Shown here in pieces: positions 14,518-23,913 of a stretch of DNA of 64,000 bases; positions within the stretch are counted from its first letter, which is position 1; every line of letters begins with the position of its first letter. A model generated the notes under the pieces. The model was given only the letters and a program-made list of their open reading frames with translations, was not told the origin of the DNA and ran no database searches. The translations under genes were made by a program, and so were the position numbers. The DNA is from Streptomyces himalayensis subsp. himalayensis (GTDB taxonomy: Bacteria > Actinomycetota > Actinomycetes > Streptomycetales > Streptomycetaceae), in the NCBI RefSeq assembly GCF_013778455.1, contig NZ_JACEHE010000023.1, positions 59,968-123,967 of the forward strand, read 5' to 3'.

Positions 14518-17500
14518 TCACGCCATCGTCATGAACCGCTGCACCAGCGAGGCCAGCAGCACCGCCAGCAGAGGCAGCGAGAACCAGAAGGTGCTCTGCA
14601 GCCAGCGCAGCTGCCGTACGCTCGGCGCCACCGCGACCCGTACCACCTCGCGCGCCGCAAGCAGCAGGATCAGCGCCACTGCCGCCAGCGCGCCCACCAC
14701 CGACCACGGCGTCCAGGTCACCTGCGGACCGATCGGCCCCGGATCGGCCTTCGCCGGCTCGCCGTCCGGCTCCCGGCTCAGCGTGTAGACGGTCGCGTCG
14801 TCGTTGGAGAAGACCTTCTTCAGCTCCTGCCGCTGGTCCAGATTCTGTATGAGGCGCCTCTCCCAGTTCTCCGAATAGCCCGCGTCCATCCGGAGATAGA
14901 CGACCTGGCTCTCGTTGACCATCAGGTACGAGTTCGGGCCGGCGTCCTTGAGTGCCTTGACCAGGCCGGACACCAGCACCGGATCGGTGGGCGCGAGCGT
15001 CGGGACGTAACTCACCTTCTCCATGTCGCGCGAGCCCCACGGCATGGCGGGCGTGACGTTCTCGAGCGTGTCGTTGCTCAGCCACAGGAGGCGGACCGTC
15101 GGGTCGTCGTGGGCGTACACGTACTCCATGGCCGCGACCTCGCCCGTCCTGATGCGCTCGAAGGGCTCGTTGCCCCAGCGGGCGACCAGGAAGCCGCCCA
15201 TCAGCACCAGGCCCGCCATGAGCGCCGCTAGCGGCGCCAGGCTGACACGGTCGCGGTCCCGTTCCTCCGCGGTGACGCCCGCGCGCGGGAACAGCGCCAG
15301 TCCCGCGAGCAGCGCCGCGCCGGGCAGGGCGAACATGAAGACGCGCAGCGCCATCTCACCGCCGTACGACTGCATGCCGAAGCCCAGGAACGGCACGAAC
15401 GCGAGCACGATCAGCGACAGCTCGCGGTACTTGGCGTCGCGCCGCCGCCACCAGCCCCAGCAGGCCAGCGCCATCACGCCGCCGGCGAGCGCCACGCGCG
15501 CGTACAGCACGAGTTGGTGGGTCGAACTGCCGCCCTCGATACGCCCGGAGACGGAAGACGTCACATTGCCGCCCACACCGCCGATCCCGCCGAACATCTC
15601 CTCGAAGTGGCCCGACCAGTACGGCTCGGCGAGGAAGCCCACCCATACGGCGACCAGCACCGCGAACAGCATCGGCAGCCCGCGCAGCTCGCTGCGGCCG
15701 ACCAGCACCAGGACCGCGAGCACGCCGAGCATCACGAAGGGCGTGAGCTGGTGGGCCGGGACGGTGGCCGCGAACAGGGCGATCAGGACGAGCAGCAGCA
15801 CGGCCCGCTGGCGGCGGTTGGTCGGCTCGACCTCGAGCTCGCCCGGGCGCCGCTTGGTCCACAGCACGCGCGGGGCGCGGAACCAGACCAGCAGTATGGC
15901 GACGAATGCCAGGTAGAGCAGGTAGGTGAAGCCCTGCGGCGAGAAGTAGTCCTGGCCGACCCAGCCGCTCAGGACGAAGATCCAGACGCCGGTCCACTTG
16001 GCGCGCCAGCCCGCCCGCATCGACCGCATGAGCAGGAACACCGGTGCGAGGTAGAGCAGTTGCATGGTGAGCGGCCACCAGCGGATGACCTCGGTCATGT
16101 CCGTGACGCCGCATGCCTGCGCGATGAAGGTGGCCGCGGCGAAGAAGCCGGGCCAGCTCCAGCGCGCGTCCAGGTCGGGCACGGCCGAGCCCGTCCTGTC
16201 GATGTAGTCCATGAAGCCGAGGTGCTGCCAGGCCGTCGCGAAGCGCGGCTCGGTCTCGATGACCGCGGGGAGCGCGTGCAGCGACACGACGGTGGCGAGC
16301 AGGGTGACCAGCAGCAGGACCCGGTGCTGCCGGTTCGCCCACAGCAGCGAGGCGAAGACGACGACCAGCAGCGCGGCGCCCACCAGCGTGGTCTGGGGCA
16401 GGACGGAGATCAGCCCGAGCCCGCCCATACGGTCGAGGTCGCGGTCGTCCAGAGCCGATGCGGGCACCCAGTACAGTCCGAGCGCGCTGACCAGCAGCAT
16501 GGCCAGCACGACGACGCCGGGCGTCACGCGCGCGTGCCGGGCGGTTCGCGCGGAGTCCTCATGCACGGAGGCCCCGCGAGCAGAGCCGCCACGCACGGGA
16601 GCTCCCTGCCGTGATGGCCGTGACGGCCGGGAGGGCCCTGAGGGCCGTGACGCCTGCAAGGCTTCGTGCCCACCCAGGGCTTCCTTGCCGTTCCGGTCGT
16701 CCCGGCCGTTCCGTTCCTGCTGCGCGCCCCGCGCCGACCGATCCGCCGGCTGCTTCGCCGACTTCTCCTTGCGCGACTCCTCGGCCCGCGGCTCCTCCTG
16801 TGCGCGGCCACCACGCGAATCCGTCCGCGACGGCGGCCCCTCCGAGGCCTCCGTGCTGCGCGACGCCTCCGTACGCGAGCTCTCCGAACTCGCCGTCGGA
16901 GAATCCTCCGCACTCTCCGCCGAAGGGGACTTCTCCGCGGAATCGCTGCCCTCGGCTGACGCGGGCACCTTCTTCTCACCGTCGCCCGGGTCGTTCACGG
17001 GAGCGGCCTCCGCATGCGCCTCCGTCCGCGGCCCGGGCAGCGCCAGCCGCGGCCTCAGGGCCCACGTCGGCCGCTGCTCCGCGGCGTTCCCGCCGAGTGC
17101 GTCCTCGTCCCGCCGTGCGTCCCTGACCGCTGCCGTCCCGAAGGCGGGCGTGCCGGGCCCCGGCCGTACGTCCGGTCTGCGCTCCTGGTGGTCGAGGTTG
17201 AGCTGGACGCCGAGCGCCAGGGTGTCCGATCCGAGGGAGTTGCGCAGCGCCCAGGTGGGCCCGTGATGATCTTTCTCCTCGCGCGGCAGTTCCGCCACGT
17301 CCGGCGTGCCGAGATCGGCCAGGTCACCGTCCGGCGCCGCATCCGCGGCGGCGGGCGCTTCGCCCGGTGCGGTCCTGACGATCCGGTACAGCTTGGGTGC
17401 GGCGATCGCCACGATCACCGCAAGGCTGGAGATCTCCGCGACACCCGCACCGGTCAGGCCCGTCCGCGGGAGCAGCACCAGCGTCAGTCCCAGCACCAGG

Positions 17501-18714
17501 AAGCACAACAGGCCCTGCAGATAGGCGAGTCCGGAGGTACGGCTCTGGGCGCGCAGCACCGCGAAGTAGGTCTCCATGACGACCCGCAGCACAGCGCCCA
17601 CCGCGAACAAGCGCAGCAGGGGGGTCGCCGCGTCCGCGTACCCCTCGCCGAACACCCGCAGGATCCAGGGCGCGCCGATGAACAGCACCCCTGCCACCGG
17701 CAGCATGATCCGCGCCATGCGGCGCAGCGCCGCGCGGGTGTTCGCGGCCAGCTGCGCCGGGTCGTGGGAGCCCTCGACGGTCAGGGACGCACCCATGTTG
17801 ATGGCGAGCAGATTGATGGTGCCGCCGATGGTGGCGGTGATGTAGAAGTACGCGTTGTCGGCCGAGCTCACCTGGGCGGCAACGATCACCGGGACCAGAT
17901 AGACCACCGCGAGCGAGAACAGCGAGCCCGTGTAGTCACCGGCCAGGAACCGGCCCAGCTCGCGCATCGTCGGCGGCCGGATGTGGTCCTTCGTCGCCTT
18001 CACATGGCGTGGCACGAGACGGCGGAACACCAGCCAGCCGAGCGGCACCACGGACGCGGCGATCGCGGCCACCCATGACGCGAAGACGCCGGTCGTCGGG
18101 AGCGCCACGGCGAACGCGACCAGCAGCGCCAGCTTCACCGCGGAGAACACGGTGTTCCCGACAGGCACCCACAGCGCACTGCGCAGCCCGGTCAGCACCC
18201 CGTCCTGCAGAGTCAGCAGCGACCAGGCGACGACGGCCGCGATGAATCCCAGACCGTTGACGGTTCCATACAGAAAACGGTACGACGGCCCCCATACGTC
18301 GAGGTTCAGCAGAAACGCGACAGCGGCGAGCGCCACGATCACCGAACTGCCCGCGTAGATATGGAAGATGAGACGCCCGGTGGCGCGGCCCGCCACCGGG
18401 ATGAAACGAGCCAGCGCGCCCGTGAGCGTCACGGCGGTGAGGCCTGCGAGGAGCTTCATCGCGGCGATCGCCGCGGAGCCCTGGCCTACCGCGTCCTCCG
18501 AGTAGTACCGCGCGGCGGCCAGCCAGAAGCCGAGGCCGAGCACCGCGCTGATCCCGGTGTTGAGCATGAGCGCATAGGCGTTGCGGAACAGCGGGTTGCC
18601 GCCGGAGCCCTTGCCCCGTCCGGGCAGCCGCAACCTGCGGCCGGCCGAGGGCTCCGGCTCCGTCGGGGGAGTCGCGGAGGAGTCGACCTGGGCGGCGGTC
18701 GTCGTGTCAGACAC
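14518..18714 (-). CDS. Giant fusion: polysaccharide flippase (Wzx-like) plus second polytopic polymerase/glycosyltransferase-like membrane domain
   Basis: 1398 residues from GTG 18714, overlapping the deacetylase stop by 8 bases. Residues 45-445 form an MOP-type flippase with about 12 membrane segments (YALMLNTGISAVLGLGFWLAA at the start, AYFYITATIGGTINLLAINMGASLTV mid-domain). Residues 450-730 are a hydrophilic, Ser/Glu/Arg-rich, probably disordered cytoplasmic linker, in which TWALR occurs twice. Residues 731-1398 are a second membrane domain of about 11-12 segments, with an extracytoplasmic loop (WQHLGFMDYIDRTGSAVPDLD) and a soluble domain of about 130 residues before the last helices. This second half resembles Wzy polymerases or GT-C transferases in layout, not in any motif I can name. 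The joining suggests coupled export and polymerisation. Confidence 0.85.
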   Translation of the reverse strand: MSDTTTAAQVDSSATPPTEPEPSAGRRLRLPGRGKGSGGNPLFRNAYALMLNTGISAVLGLGFWLAAARYYSEDAVGQGSAAIAAMKLLAGLTAVTLTGALARFIPVAGRATGRLIFHIYAGSSVIVALAAVAFLLNLDVWGPSYRFLYGTVNGLGFIAAVVAWSLLTLQDGVLTGLRSALWVPVGNTVFSAVKLALLVAFAVALPTTGVFASWVAAIAASVVPLGWLVFRRLVPRHVKATKDHIRPPTMRELGRFLAGDYTGSLFSLAVVYLVPVIVAAQVSSADNAYFYITATIGGTINLLAINMGASLTVEGSHDPAQLAANTRAALRRMARIMLPVAGVLFIGAPWILRVFGEGYADAATPLLRLFAVGAVLRVVMETYFAVLRAQSRTSGLAYLQGLLCFLVLGLTLVLLPRTGLTGAGVAEISSLAVIVAIAAPKLYRIVRTAPGEAPAAADAAPDGDLADLGTPDVAELPREEKDHHGPTWALRNSLGSDTLALGVQLNLDHQERRPDVRPGPGTPAFGTAAVRDARRDEDALGGNAAEQRPTWALRPRLALPGPRTEAHAEAAPVNDPGDGEKKVPASAEGSDSAEKSPSAESAEDSPTASSESSRTEASRSTEASEGPPSRTDSRGGRAQEEPRAEESRKEKSAKQPADRSARGAQQERNGRDDRNGKEALGGHEALQASRPSGPSRPSRPSRQGAPVRGGSARGASVHEDSARTARHARVTPGVVVLAMLLVSALGLYWVPASALDDRDLDRMGGLGLISVLPQTTLVGAALLVVVFASLLWANRQHRVLLLVTLLATVVSLHALPAVIETEPRFATAWQHLGFMDYIDRTGSAVPDLDARWSWPGFFAAATFIAQACGVTDMTEVIRWWPLTMQLLYLAPVFLLMRSMRAGWRAKWTGVWIFVLSGWVGQDYFSPQGFTYLLYLAFVAILLVWFRAPRVLWTKRRPGELEVEPTNRRQRAVLLLVLIALFAATVPAHQLTPFVMLGVLAVLVLVGRSELRGLPMLFAVLVAVWVGFLAEPYWSGHFEEMFGGIGGVGGNVTSSVSGRIEGGSSTHQLVLYARVALAGGVMALACWGWWRRRDAKYRELSLIVLAFVPFLGFGMQSYGGEMALRVFMFALPGAALLAGLALFPRAGVTAEERDRDRVSLAPLAALMAGLVLMGGFLVARWGNEPFERIRTGEVAAMEYVYAHDDPTVRLLWLSNDTLENVTPAMPWGSRDMEKVSYVPTLAPTDPVLVSGLVKALKDAGPNSYLMVNESQVVYLRMDAGYSENWERRLIQNLDQRQELKKVFSNDDATVYTLSREPDGEPAKADPGPIGPQVTWTPWSVVGALAAVALILLLAAREVVRVAVAPSVRQLRWLQSTFWFSLPLLAVLLASLVQRFMTMA

Positions 18715-19504
18715 GGGAACGTGTTGCCTTCCGGCTGGCCTGTCGGGCTCTTCGGACCACGGCGTACCCCTTGGTGAGGGCGCGGTCCCTTGCGAACGTA
18801 CGGGCGATGGCGCGGCCTTCCACCAGCCGCGCGAACTCGTCGATTCCGGTGTTACGGCGCACTGTCACGCGCTGCAGTGCGTACGGTCCCTGGCGGCGCC
18901 GGGCCAGGGTGTTGCCGACCGCGAGGGACTGCGCGAACCCGGCCTCGCGCACCGCCTGGCGCACGCGCCGGCTCGAGTAGCCGTACGGGTAAGCGAACGA
19001 GACGGGCCGCGTGCCGAGCTCATCGGCCACGATCTCCTTGCAGCGCAGCACCTCCGACCGGAGCGCGTCGTCCGCGAGCTGGTCCATCTGCGGATGCGTG
19101 TGGCTGTGCCCGCCGATCTCCACGCCGATGTCGGCGAGTTCGCGCACCTGGTCCCAGTCGAGCATGGTGTCCAGGGCGCCCCCCGTGTCGTACGCCCCGC
19201 GCAGCCAGCCCGTCGAGACGAACACGGTGGCCGCGAAGCCGTGTTTGGCGAGCACGGGCCGCGCATGCCGGTGCACGCCCTCGTAGCCGTCGTCGAAGGT
19301 GACCAGCACGGGACGCTCCGGCAGCGGCCGCCCGGCCCGCCAGGCGTCCGCCAACTGCGCGGTGGTGAGCGGCGTGAACCCGCCGTCCCCGATCAGCGCC
19401 ATCTGCTCGACGAACGCCTGGGGCGCCACGGACAGGGCCCGGGTGGCGTCGTTGGGAGCGTGCGCGATGGAGTGGTACATGAGGATGGGCACGGGGGTGT
19501 TCAT
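18707..19504 (-). CDS. Polysaccharide deacetylase (CE4/NodB type)
   Basis: 265 residues from ATG 19504, preceded by GGAGGTGG. The NodB motifs are complete: TFDDG (69-73) with catalytic base and metal Asp, GGHSHTHP (131-138) with the two metal His, and FAYPYG near 195. The family removes N- or O-acetyl groups from polysaccharides such as chitin-like polymers, peptidoglycan or poly-N-acetylglucosamine. No leader peptide is visible, so it may act on lipid-linked intermediates at the inner face. It overlaps the flippase fusion start and belongs to the same operon. Confidence 0.92.
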   Translation of the reverse strand: MNTPVPILMYHSIAHAPNDATRALSVAPQAFVEQMALIGDGGFTPLTTAQLADAWRAGRPLPERPVLVTFDDGYEGVHRHARPVLAKHGFAATVFVSTGWLRGAYDTGGALDTMLDWDQVRELADIGVEIGGHSHTHPQMDQLADDALRSEVLRCKEIVADELGTRPVSFAYPYGYSSRRVRQAVREAGFAQSLAVGNTLARRRQGPYALQRVTVRRNTGIDEFARLVEGRAIARTFARDRALTKGYAVVRRARQASRKATRSRV

Positions 19505-19929
19505 GCGGCACCACCTCCGCGCCGCACGCGGGCCGCGCGCCCGTGGCCGGGCACGGCGGCCCCACGGAACCGGGCGCCGGTGACGGGGCACTCCCGCGTG
19601 TGCGCCCAGGTGCCGCGCCCCGGCAACACGCCTCCTGACGTGTGCCGTCCGGCGCGGTGTGTCCTCAGGGCGTCGGCAGCAGTGTGTGCTCCGGCGCGGT
19701 GCACCCCCGGCCCGTCGGCAGCAGCGGTGTGCGGTCCGGTGCCGTGCGCGTTCAGGCCCTCAACGGCCGTACGCCATGCCGCGCGGCGCGTCCCCAGCGC
19801 GCCGCCCCCACGCATCCGCAGCACGGCGGCGCACGCGTGCGGCCAGGCGCTGCGCGCCCCCCGCACGCCCCTGTGCGCCGGCCACGCGCCCCCTTGATGC
19901 GCATGACCCGGCACGGATCTCCTGCTCAT
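19501..19929 (-). CDS. Possible 142-residue protein between deacetylase and glycosyltransferase genes (doubtful)
   Basis: An open frame fills the 420-base gap exactly: its ATG overlaps the GT2 stop (ATGA at 19926-19929) and its TGA overlaps the deacetylase ATG (19501-19504). Such double coupling supports a real gene. Against it, the product is Arg/Ala/Gly/His-rich with internal repeats (HRAGAHTAADAL, then HRAGRHTSGG), has no recognisable domain, and begins with rare AGG and AGA codons. If it is not coding, this stretch is a repeat-bearing spacer. Low confidence. Confidence 0.3.
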   Translation of the reverse strand: MSRRSVPGHAHQGGAWPAHRGVRGARSAWPHACAAVLRMRGGGALGTRRAAWRTAVEGLNAHGTGPHTAAADGPGVHRAGAHTAADALRTHRAGRHTSGGVLPGRGTWAHTRECPVTGARFRGAAVPGHGRAARVRRGGGAA

Positions 19930-20993
19930 ACCCCCGCCCCCTCGCCGTCCGTGCTCCCCCCGATCTCCACCACGGAGAACGTGGCGCCACCCCTGCGCGC
20001 ACGGACGCTCCCGAGTACGTACCCACCGGCCGCTGCCGCCACTCCGGCCACGATGGCGCCCGCGCGGCCCGCTCCGCCGGGGCGGGCCAGCAGGGCGTCG
20101 CGCAGGCCGCGGGCGATTCCGGCGGGCAGAACGCGGGTGGTGTAGCGGCGTTCCGACTCGAGGCCCTTGCCGGCACCGACGCTCCGGGCCACCAGGGCCT
20201 TGGACAGGCCCTCGGCGTACGTACGGGTCCGGAAGTAGCGGAACTGTTCACGCCCGGCCGGTACCCGGTGGTGGATCACCGCGCGGTCGTCGATCAGCAG
20301 GATCGCGTCGGGTCTGGCGCGGCTGAGCCGGATGCACAGCTCGGTCTCCTCGCAGCCCAGCGGCCGCTTGTCGCCGTCGCGGCCGATGCCGGTCGCGAAG
20401 CCCCCCGCCGCGTCGAACGCTGTGCGCCGGAACGAGGCGTTCCCGCCCAGGACGTTGCGCACCCGGGCCCGGCCCGGCGGCAGCCCCTTGTACGTACAGC
20501 CGACGACCCAGTCGAACTCCTCGGGGAACCAGGCCGGCCGGCGGCCGGACGCCCAGACGGGCATGGTCCGGCCGCCGACCGCCATGACCTGCGGGTCCTC
20601 GTACGCGGCCGCGAAGTGGCGCAGCCAGTCGCGCTCCGCGACGGCGTCGTCGTCGAGGAACGCGATGATCTCGCCGCTGGAGGCCGCGATGCCGGTGTTG
20701 CGGCCGGCGGACAGGCCGCGCGGGCCCGCGTTCGCGAGAACACGGACCCCTTCGGTCTCCTTGTACTCCTTGGTCAGGCGCTCGAGCAGCGTCTGGTTGT
20801 GGTCCACCACCAGCAGTGTCTCCAGCGCGGGCAGCGACTGCGCCCGCACCGAGGCGACCGCCGCGAGGATGTCCTCCCAGCGGTCCTCGGTGTAGACGCA
20901 GATGACGACGGAGACGGTGGGGAGGGCGGCGGCGCGGCTCTCCGCGCCGCCGCGCTCCCGGCCCCCGCCCTCCTGCAGGCTGTACGGGCTCAA
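19926..20993 (-). CDS. Family 2 glycosyltransferase
   Basis: 355 residues with a TTG start whose TTGA overlaps the upstream stop. GGTGAGG lies 5 bases before it. GT-A fold: VSVVICVYTEDRWEDI at 27-42, SAGRNTGIAASSGEIIAFLDDDAV with the nucleotide-sugar/metal DDD at 114-116, acceptor-side CEETELCIR near 200, and HRVPAGREQFRYF after it. The C-terminus has a weakly hydrophobic segment (GAIVAGVAAAAGGYVLG) that may touch the membrane. It probably adds one sugar to a lipid-linked chain for the flippase fusion. Confidence 0.92.
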   Translation of the reverse strand: MSPYSLQEGGGRERGGAESRAAALPTVSVVICVYTEDRWEDILAAVASVRAQSLPALETLLVVDHNQTLLERLTKEYKETEGVRVLANAGPRGLSAGRNTGIAASSGEIIAFLDDDAVAERDWLRHFAAAYEDPQVMAVGGRTMPVWASGRRPAWFPEEFDWVVGCTYKGLPPGRARVRNVLGGNASFRRTAFDAAGGFATGIGRDGDKRPLGCEETELCIRLSRARPDAILLIDDRAVIHHRVPAGREQFRYFRTRTYAEGLSKALVARSVGAGKGLESERRYTTRVLPAGIARGLRDALLARPGGAGRAGAIVAGVAAAAGGYVLGSVRARRGGATFSVVEIGGSTDGEGAGV

Positions 20994-21904
20994 GAGACCT
21001 CACCCCGGCCGGAGTTGAACCCGGAGTGCAGCCCGGAGCCGATCCCTGTGCTGAGCCTGGCCTTGAGCCGCAGCGTGTGCGCGCGGCGCCGCAGCGCACG
21101 CCGGTTGGAGCGCTCCTTGAGGATCACATTGAGCACGCGCAGCCCGTCGCGTACGGCACGCAGATTGCTCGCGCCGTGGATCCGGAGGTACTCGTGGCTG
21201 GGGATCTCCTGCACCTTGAGTCCGGCCTTGACCACCCGGATGTTCATCAGGGTCTCGACCTCGAAGCCGGTGCAGTCGAGGTCGATCTCGTCGAGGCAGT
21301 GCCGCCAGAACGCGTTGTAGCCGTAGCACAGATCCGTGTAGCGGGCGCCGAACTTGGCGTTCACCACGGCGCACAGCACGCGGTTGCCGAGCTTGCGGAT
21401 CGGCGTCATGTCGTCCGTGCCGCCCCCGTTGGCGAACCGGGAGCCCTTGGCGAAGTCCGCGCCGGACACCAGCGCGGAGACGTACGACACGATCTCCTGG
21501 CCGTCGGCCGAGCCGTCCGCGTCGACCATCACGATGATGTCGCCCGTGCACGCCTCGAAGCCGGTGATCAGAGCGTCGCCCTTGCCCTTGCCGAGCTGCT
21601 TGACGACCTTGACGTCCGGCCACAGTTCACGCGCGACCTCGACCGTGTGGTCCGTGGAATTCCCGTCGACCAGAACCACTTCGTGGATCCACTCGGGAAG
21701 GGTCTTGAAAACGTGCGGGAGATTCTCCGCCTCGTTCATGGCGGGGATCACCACACTCACCGGCGGTGCGATCGCGAGATGCGACGACACCGGGCGGTAC
21801 TGCCTCGGAATTCTCACCGTCGCTGTTTCGGCGGTGCTTCCGTTCGTGGACGGCTTGATCAGCGGATCTTCGCCCGGTATCGCCGGGCGCAGAAAAGCGC
21901 TCAT
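20990..21904 (-). CDS. Family 2 glycosyltransferase, polyprenyl-phosphate sugar transferase-like
   Basis: 304 residues from ATG 21904 (GAGGG upstream). An in-frame GTG at 21985 would add 27 polar residues. It has PPVSVVIPAMNEAENLP at 48-64, VVLVDGNSTDHTVEVAREL and the DXD at VMVDADGSADGQE (128-130), typical of dolichol/polyprenyl-phosphate mannose or glucose synthase-like enzymes. It lacks C-terminal membrane helices. It may form the lipid-linked sugar donor or priming sugar. The downstream GT2 is coupled through a TTGA overlap. Confidence 0.92.
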   Translation of the reverse strand: MSAFLRPAIPGEDPLIKPSTNGSTAETATVRIPRQYRPVSSHLAIAPPVSVVIPAMNEAENLPHVFKTLPEWIHEVVLVDGNSTDHTVEVARELWPDVKVVKQLGKGKGDALITGFEACTGDIIVMVDADGSADGQEIVSYVSALVSGADFAKGSRFANGGGTDDMTPIRKLGNRVLCAVVNAKFGARYTDLCYGYNAFWRHCLDEIDLDCTGFEVETLMNIRVVKAGLKVQEIPSHEYLRIHGASNLRAVRDGLRVLNVILKERSNRRALRRRAHTLRLKARLSTGIGSGLHSGFNSGRGEVS

Positions 21905-22312
21905 GAGTCTGTTCCCTCTCGTCCGGTGGACCGCCCGCCCCTGGGCGGTCCGGCTCTGTGTCCGGTTCGAAAGGGGGGTTCTCACTTACGGCCATGCCGA
22001 AATCGATCTTCGTGCAGGCCGGGTGAGCTGGTAAAACTGGCCGACTGGCAAGGTCGGTCGCGCGGCCCGCGTCCCGGCAGACCACTGGTCACCGAACACG
22101 GCACCCCCCTACCGCGCCCCGCGCCGAAACCATCGCGGTCCTGAGCCCTCCCCTGGAGCCGCTATGAAGATGGACCGATGCGGGTGATGTACGACGGTAT
22201 TGACGATTGAGACCCTATAGCAAGACCTCGAACCAGGTCTCACGTTTTTGTTGTTTTCGTCCCGCATTCGCGGGCACATCTGGAGCTCGTAATTCCGAAT
22301 TCCCGTTATCGC
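21905..22312. other. 408-base gap with lower GC between glycosyltransferase and acyltransferase genes
   Basis: No gene seen. It is locally AT-richer than its surroundings and contains a small hairpin AGACCT-6-AGGTCT (22223-22240) next to T-runs on the top strand, plus TATAGGGT on the bottom strand (about 22214-22221). A second promoter for the two glycosyltransferase genes may sit here. Confidence 0.4.
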
Positions 22313-23407
22313 TCAGTCCCTCGAGCGGATTTTCCCCATCCGTTTGAGAAGCCTGTCGGCCGGCTCGAAAAGTTCGGGCCGGGCGAGAACGGTGTTGCGC
22401 AGCGCCCGGACGGGGGCGCGCCGCGCCCGGTGTCCGATCGCCACCGGGTGACGGCGCGTCACCCAGCCCTCGGACACGGAGATCTCCCGTGTCTTGAGGG
22501 AGTCCTTGTATTCCTTCTGGCCCCGGCCGAGATCCAGGTAGGCGATGCCGTCGGCTGCGGCCGCCTCGGCCATCCGCAGATGCAGGACCAGCCCGGGGGA
22601 GTACTTGGAGAACGCCGGGTCGTACGCAGGGAACCAGCACGCCAGCACCCGCTCGGAGCGCAGCCCGAAGTGTGCCGCGACGGGCCGGCCGTCGGCGTAG
22701 AGCACCGACAGCACGCCGGCGAACGACTCGGACCGGGTGTGGAAGAGATGCTCGACAAGCCGGTTGATCCACTCCTGCGCAAAGCGGTCGCTGCGCCCGG
22801 TCCTGCGGTACTGCGCGGACTTCCAGGCCATCAGCGCCCGCAGGGCCGCCGGGTCGCGCTCGTCGTGCACGTACCGCACGCCTTCGTGCTCCCGGCCGAG
22901 CTTGCGCTCCTTGGCGAGCGTCGTCCGCGTGAACTTCGGAGACTGCTGCCGCAAACGGCTCAGATACGCCTCGTAGCCCTGGTCGATGTCCATGACGGGC
23001 GACGGGAAGGTGCCGGTGGCCGCTGCCTCGAACGGTGCCTGGCCTTCCACCAGGTGGTCGAACTCCCACACCGCCAGCCCGCAGGCCCGCAACAGCTCTT
23101 GTGCGTCCCAGGTGAAGCCGGGCCTGTGCACAAGACCCTGGCAGTCGGAGACACCGAGGCCCACGGCACGGCCGACGCCGGTGACGGACCTCTGGAACGG
23201 GAAGAACGCCACGGGCTCACCGTCCTCCCGGACGACCGCGACGCGCACGCCGCGCCGGCAGTGGCTCACCGCGGTCATGAACTCCGGGGCCAGAAAGGGA
23301 TTGGCCAGCTCGGGTGATCCGTCGAGGTGGGCCTTGGACTGCAGGGCCGTCCACGCCGCCCGGTCGGCGGTGGTCAGTTCGCCGGGGCGGTACACGTTGA
23401 TGTCCAC
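22313..23407 (-). CDS. CelD/BcsL-like GNAT-fold (FemAB-related) acyltransferase
   Basis: 364 residues from GTG 23407, 1 base after the upstream stop. The fold pattern is two GNAT-like halves: VRVAVVREDGEPVAFFPFQRS near 55-75, and VLSVLYADGRPVAAHFGLRSERVLACWFPAYDPAFSKYSPGLVLHLRMAEAA near 225-280, then YLDLGRGQKEYKDSLKT. This is the Acetyltransf_6 pattern of proteins found in cellulose, capsule and EPS loci (CelD, BcsL). Likely role: acylation of a sugar in the polymer or of its lipid-linked unit. The opposing deacetylase downstream suggests the acyl level is tuned. Confidence 0.88.
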   Translation of the reverse strand: MDINVYRPGELTTADRAAWTALQSKAHLDGSPELANPFLAPEFMTAVSHCRRGVRVAVVREDGEPVAFFPFQRSVTGVGRAVGLGVSDCQGLVHRPGFTWDAQELLRACGLAVWEFDHLVEGQAPFEAAATGTFPSPVMDIDQGYEAYLSRLRQQSPKFTRTTLAKERKLGREHEGVRYVHDERDPAALRALMAWKSAQYRRTGRSDRFAQEWINRLVEHLFHTRSESFAGVLSVLYADGRPVAAHFGLRSERVLACWFPAYDPAFSKYSPGLVLHLRMAEAAAADGIAYLDLGRGQKEYKDSLKTREISVSEGWVTRRHPVAIGHRARRAPVRALRNTVLARPELFEPADRLLKRMGKIRSRD

Positions 23408-23408
23408 G

Positions 23409-23822
23409 TCAGGAAGCCCGCCTTCTCGCTGTACGGCCGCGCAGCCGACGTACCAGAACCAGCAGGAACATGAGGAAGCTCAGTACGGCGACGGCGACGA
23501 TCCCGCCCTCGACGGACCAGCTGTGCATGGCGAGCATCGCCTGGGCCACGAGCAGATTGACCGCGACGGCCCCTGCTGACGACGCCAGGACGCGGCCCGC
23601 CGGTTCCAGGCCGCGCAGAGCGGCTCCGATGGCGGCTGCGGGCGCCGCGAGAAGAAAGAAGAGCGTGAACGGGCCGCGCAGCGGAGCGTCCACATCGATG
23701 AGTGCGAGAACCGCGCCGACCCCTCCGACGGCGACGGCCGCACCCGCGGCCAGCGGCAGCAGATCTTTCCCCCGACTCTGCTGCGGCCCTGATGACGGTG
23801 GCTTGACACCGATGGTCTGCAT
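23409..23822 (-). CDS. Small membrane protein of the polysaccharide locus
   Basis: 137 residues from ATG 23822 (a TTG at 23891 would add 23 residues). There are four hydrophobic segments (LLPLAAGAAVAVGGVGAVLALI, FTLFFLLAAPAAAIGAAL, GAVAVNLLVAQAMLA and GGIVAVAVLSFLMFLLVLV) and a basic tail RRLRGRTARRRAS. There is no recognised family. It is the first gene of the leftward run and ends 1 base before the acyltransferase start, so it is almost surely co-transcribed. Confidence 0.72.
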   Translation of the reverse strand: MQTIGVKPPSSGPQQSRGKDLLPLAAGAAVAVGGVGAVLALIDVDAPLRGPFTLFFLLAAPAAAIGAALRGLEPAGRVLASSAGAVAVNLLVAQAMLAMHSWSVEGGIVAVAVLSFLMFLLVLVRRLRGRTARRRAS

Positions 23823-23913
23823 TGGCGACGTTTCCCCCCGAAGCGCCGGATGCCGGGCTTCAATGTCGCGCAGTCCCCCCGGCCGCGTCAAGATGCGGAG
23901 GGAGTGTGCAGAT

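Noticed and set aside
15514..16614. 366-residue top-strand frame opposite the flippase fusion
   Set aside because: Mirror of membrane-protein codons; no domain or ribosome site.
22223..22240. Hairpin AGACCT-6-AGGTCT with T-runs as a top-strand terminator
   Set aside because: No top-strand gene ends nearby, so it cannot be assigned as a terminator; it is kept only as a note on the gap.
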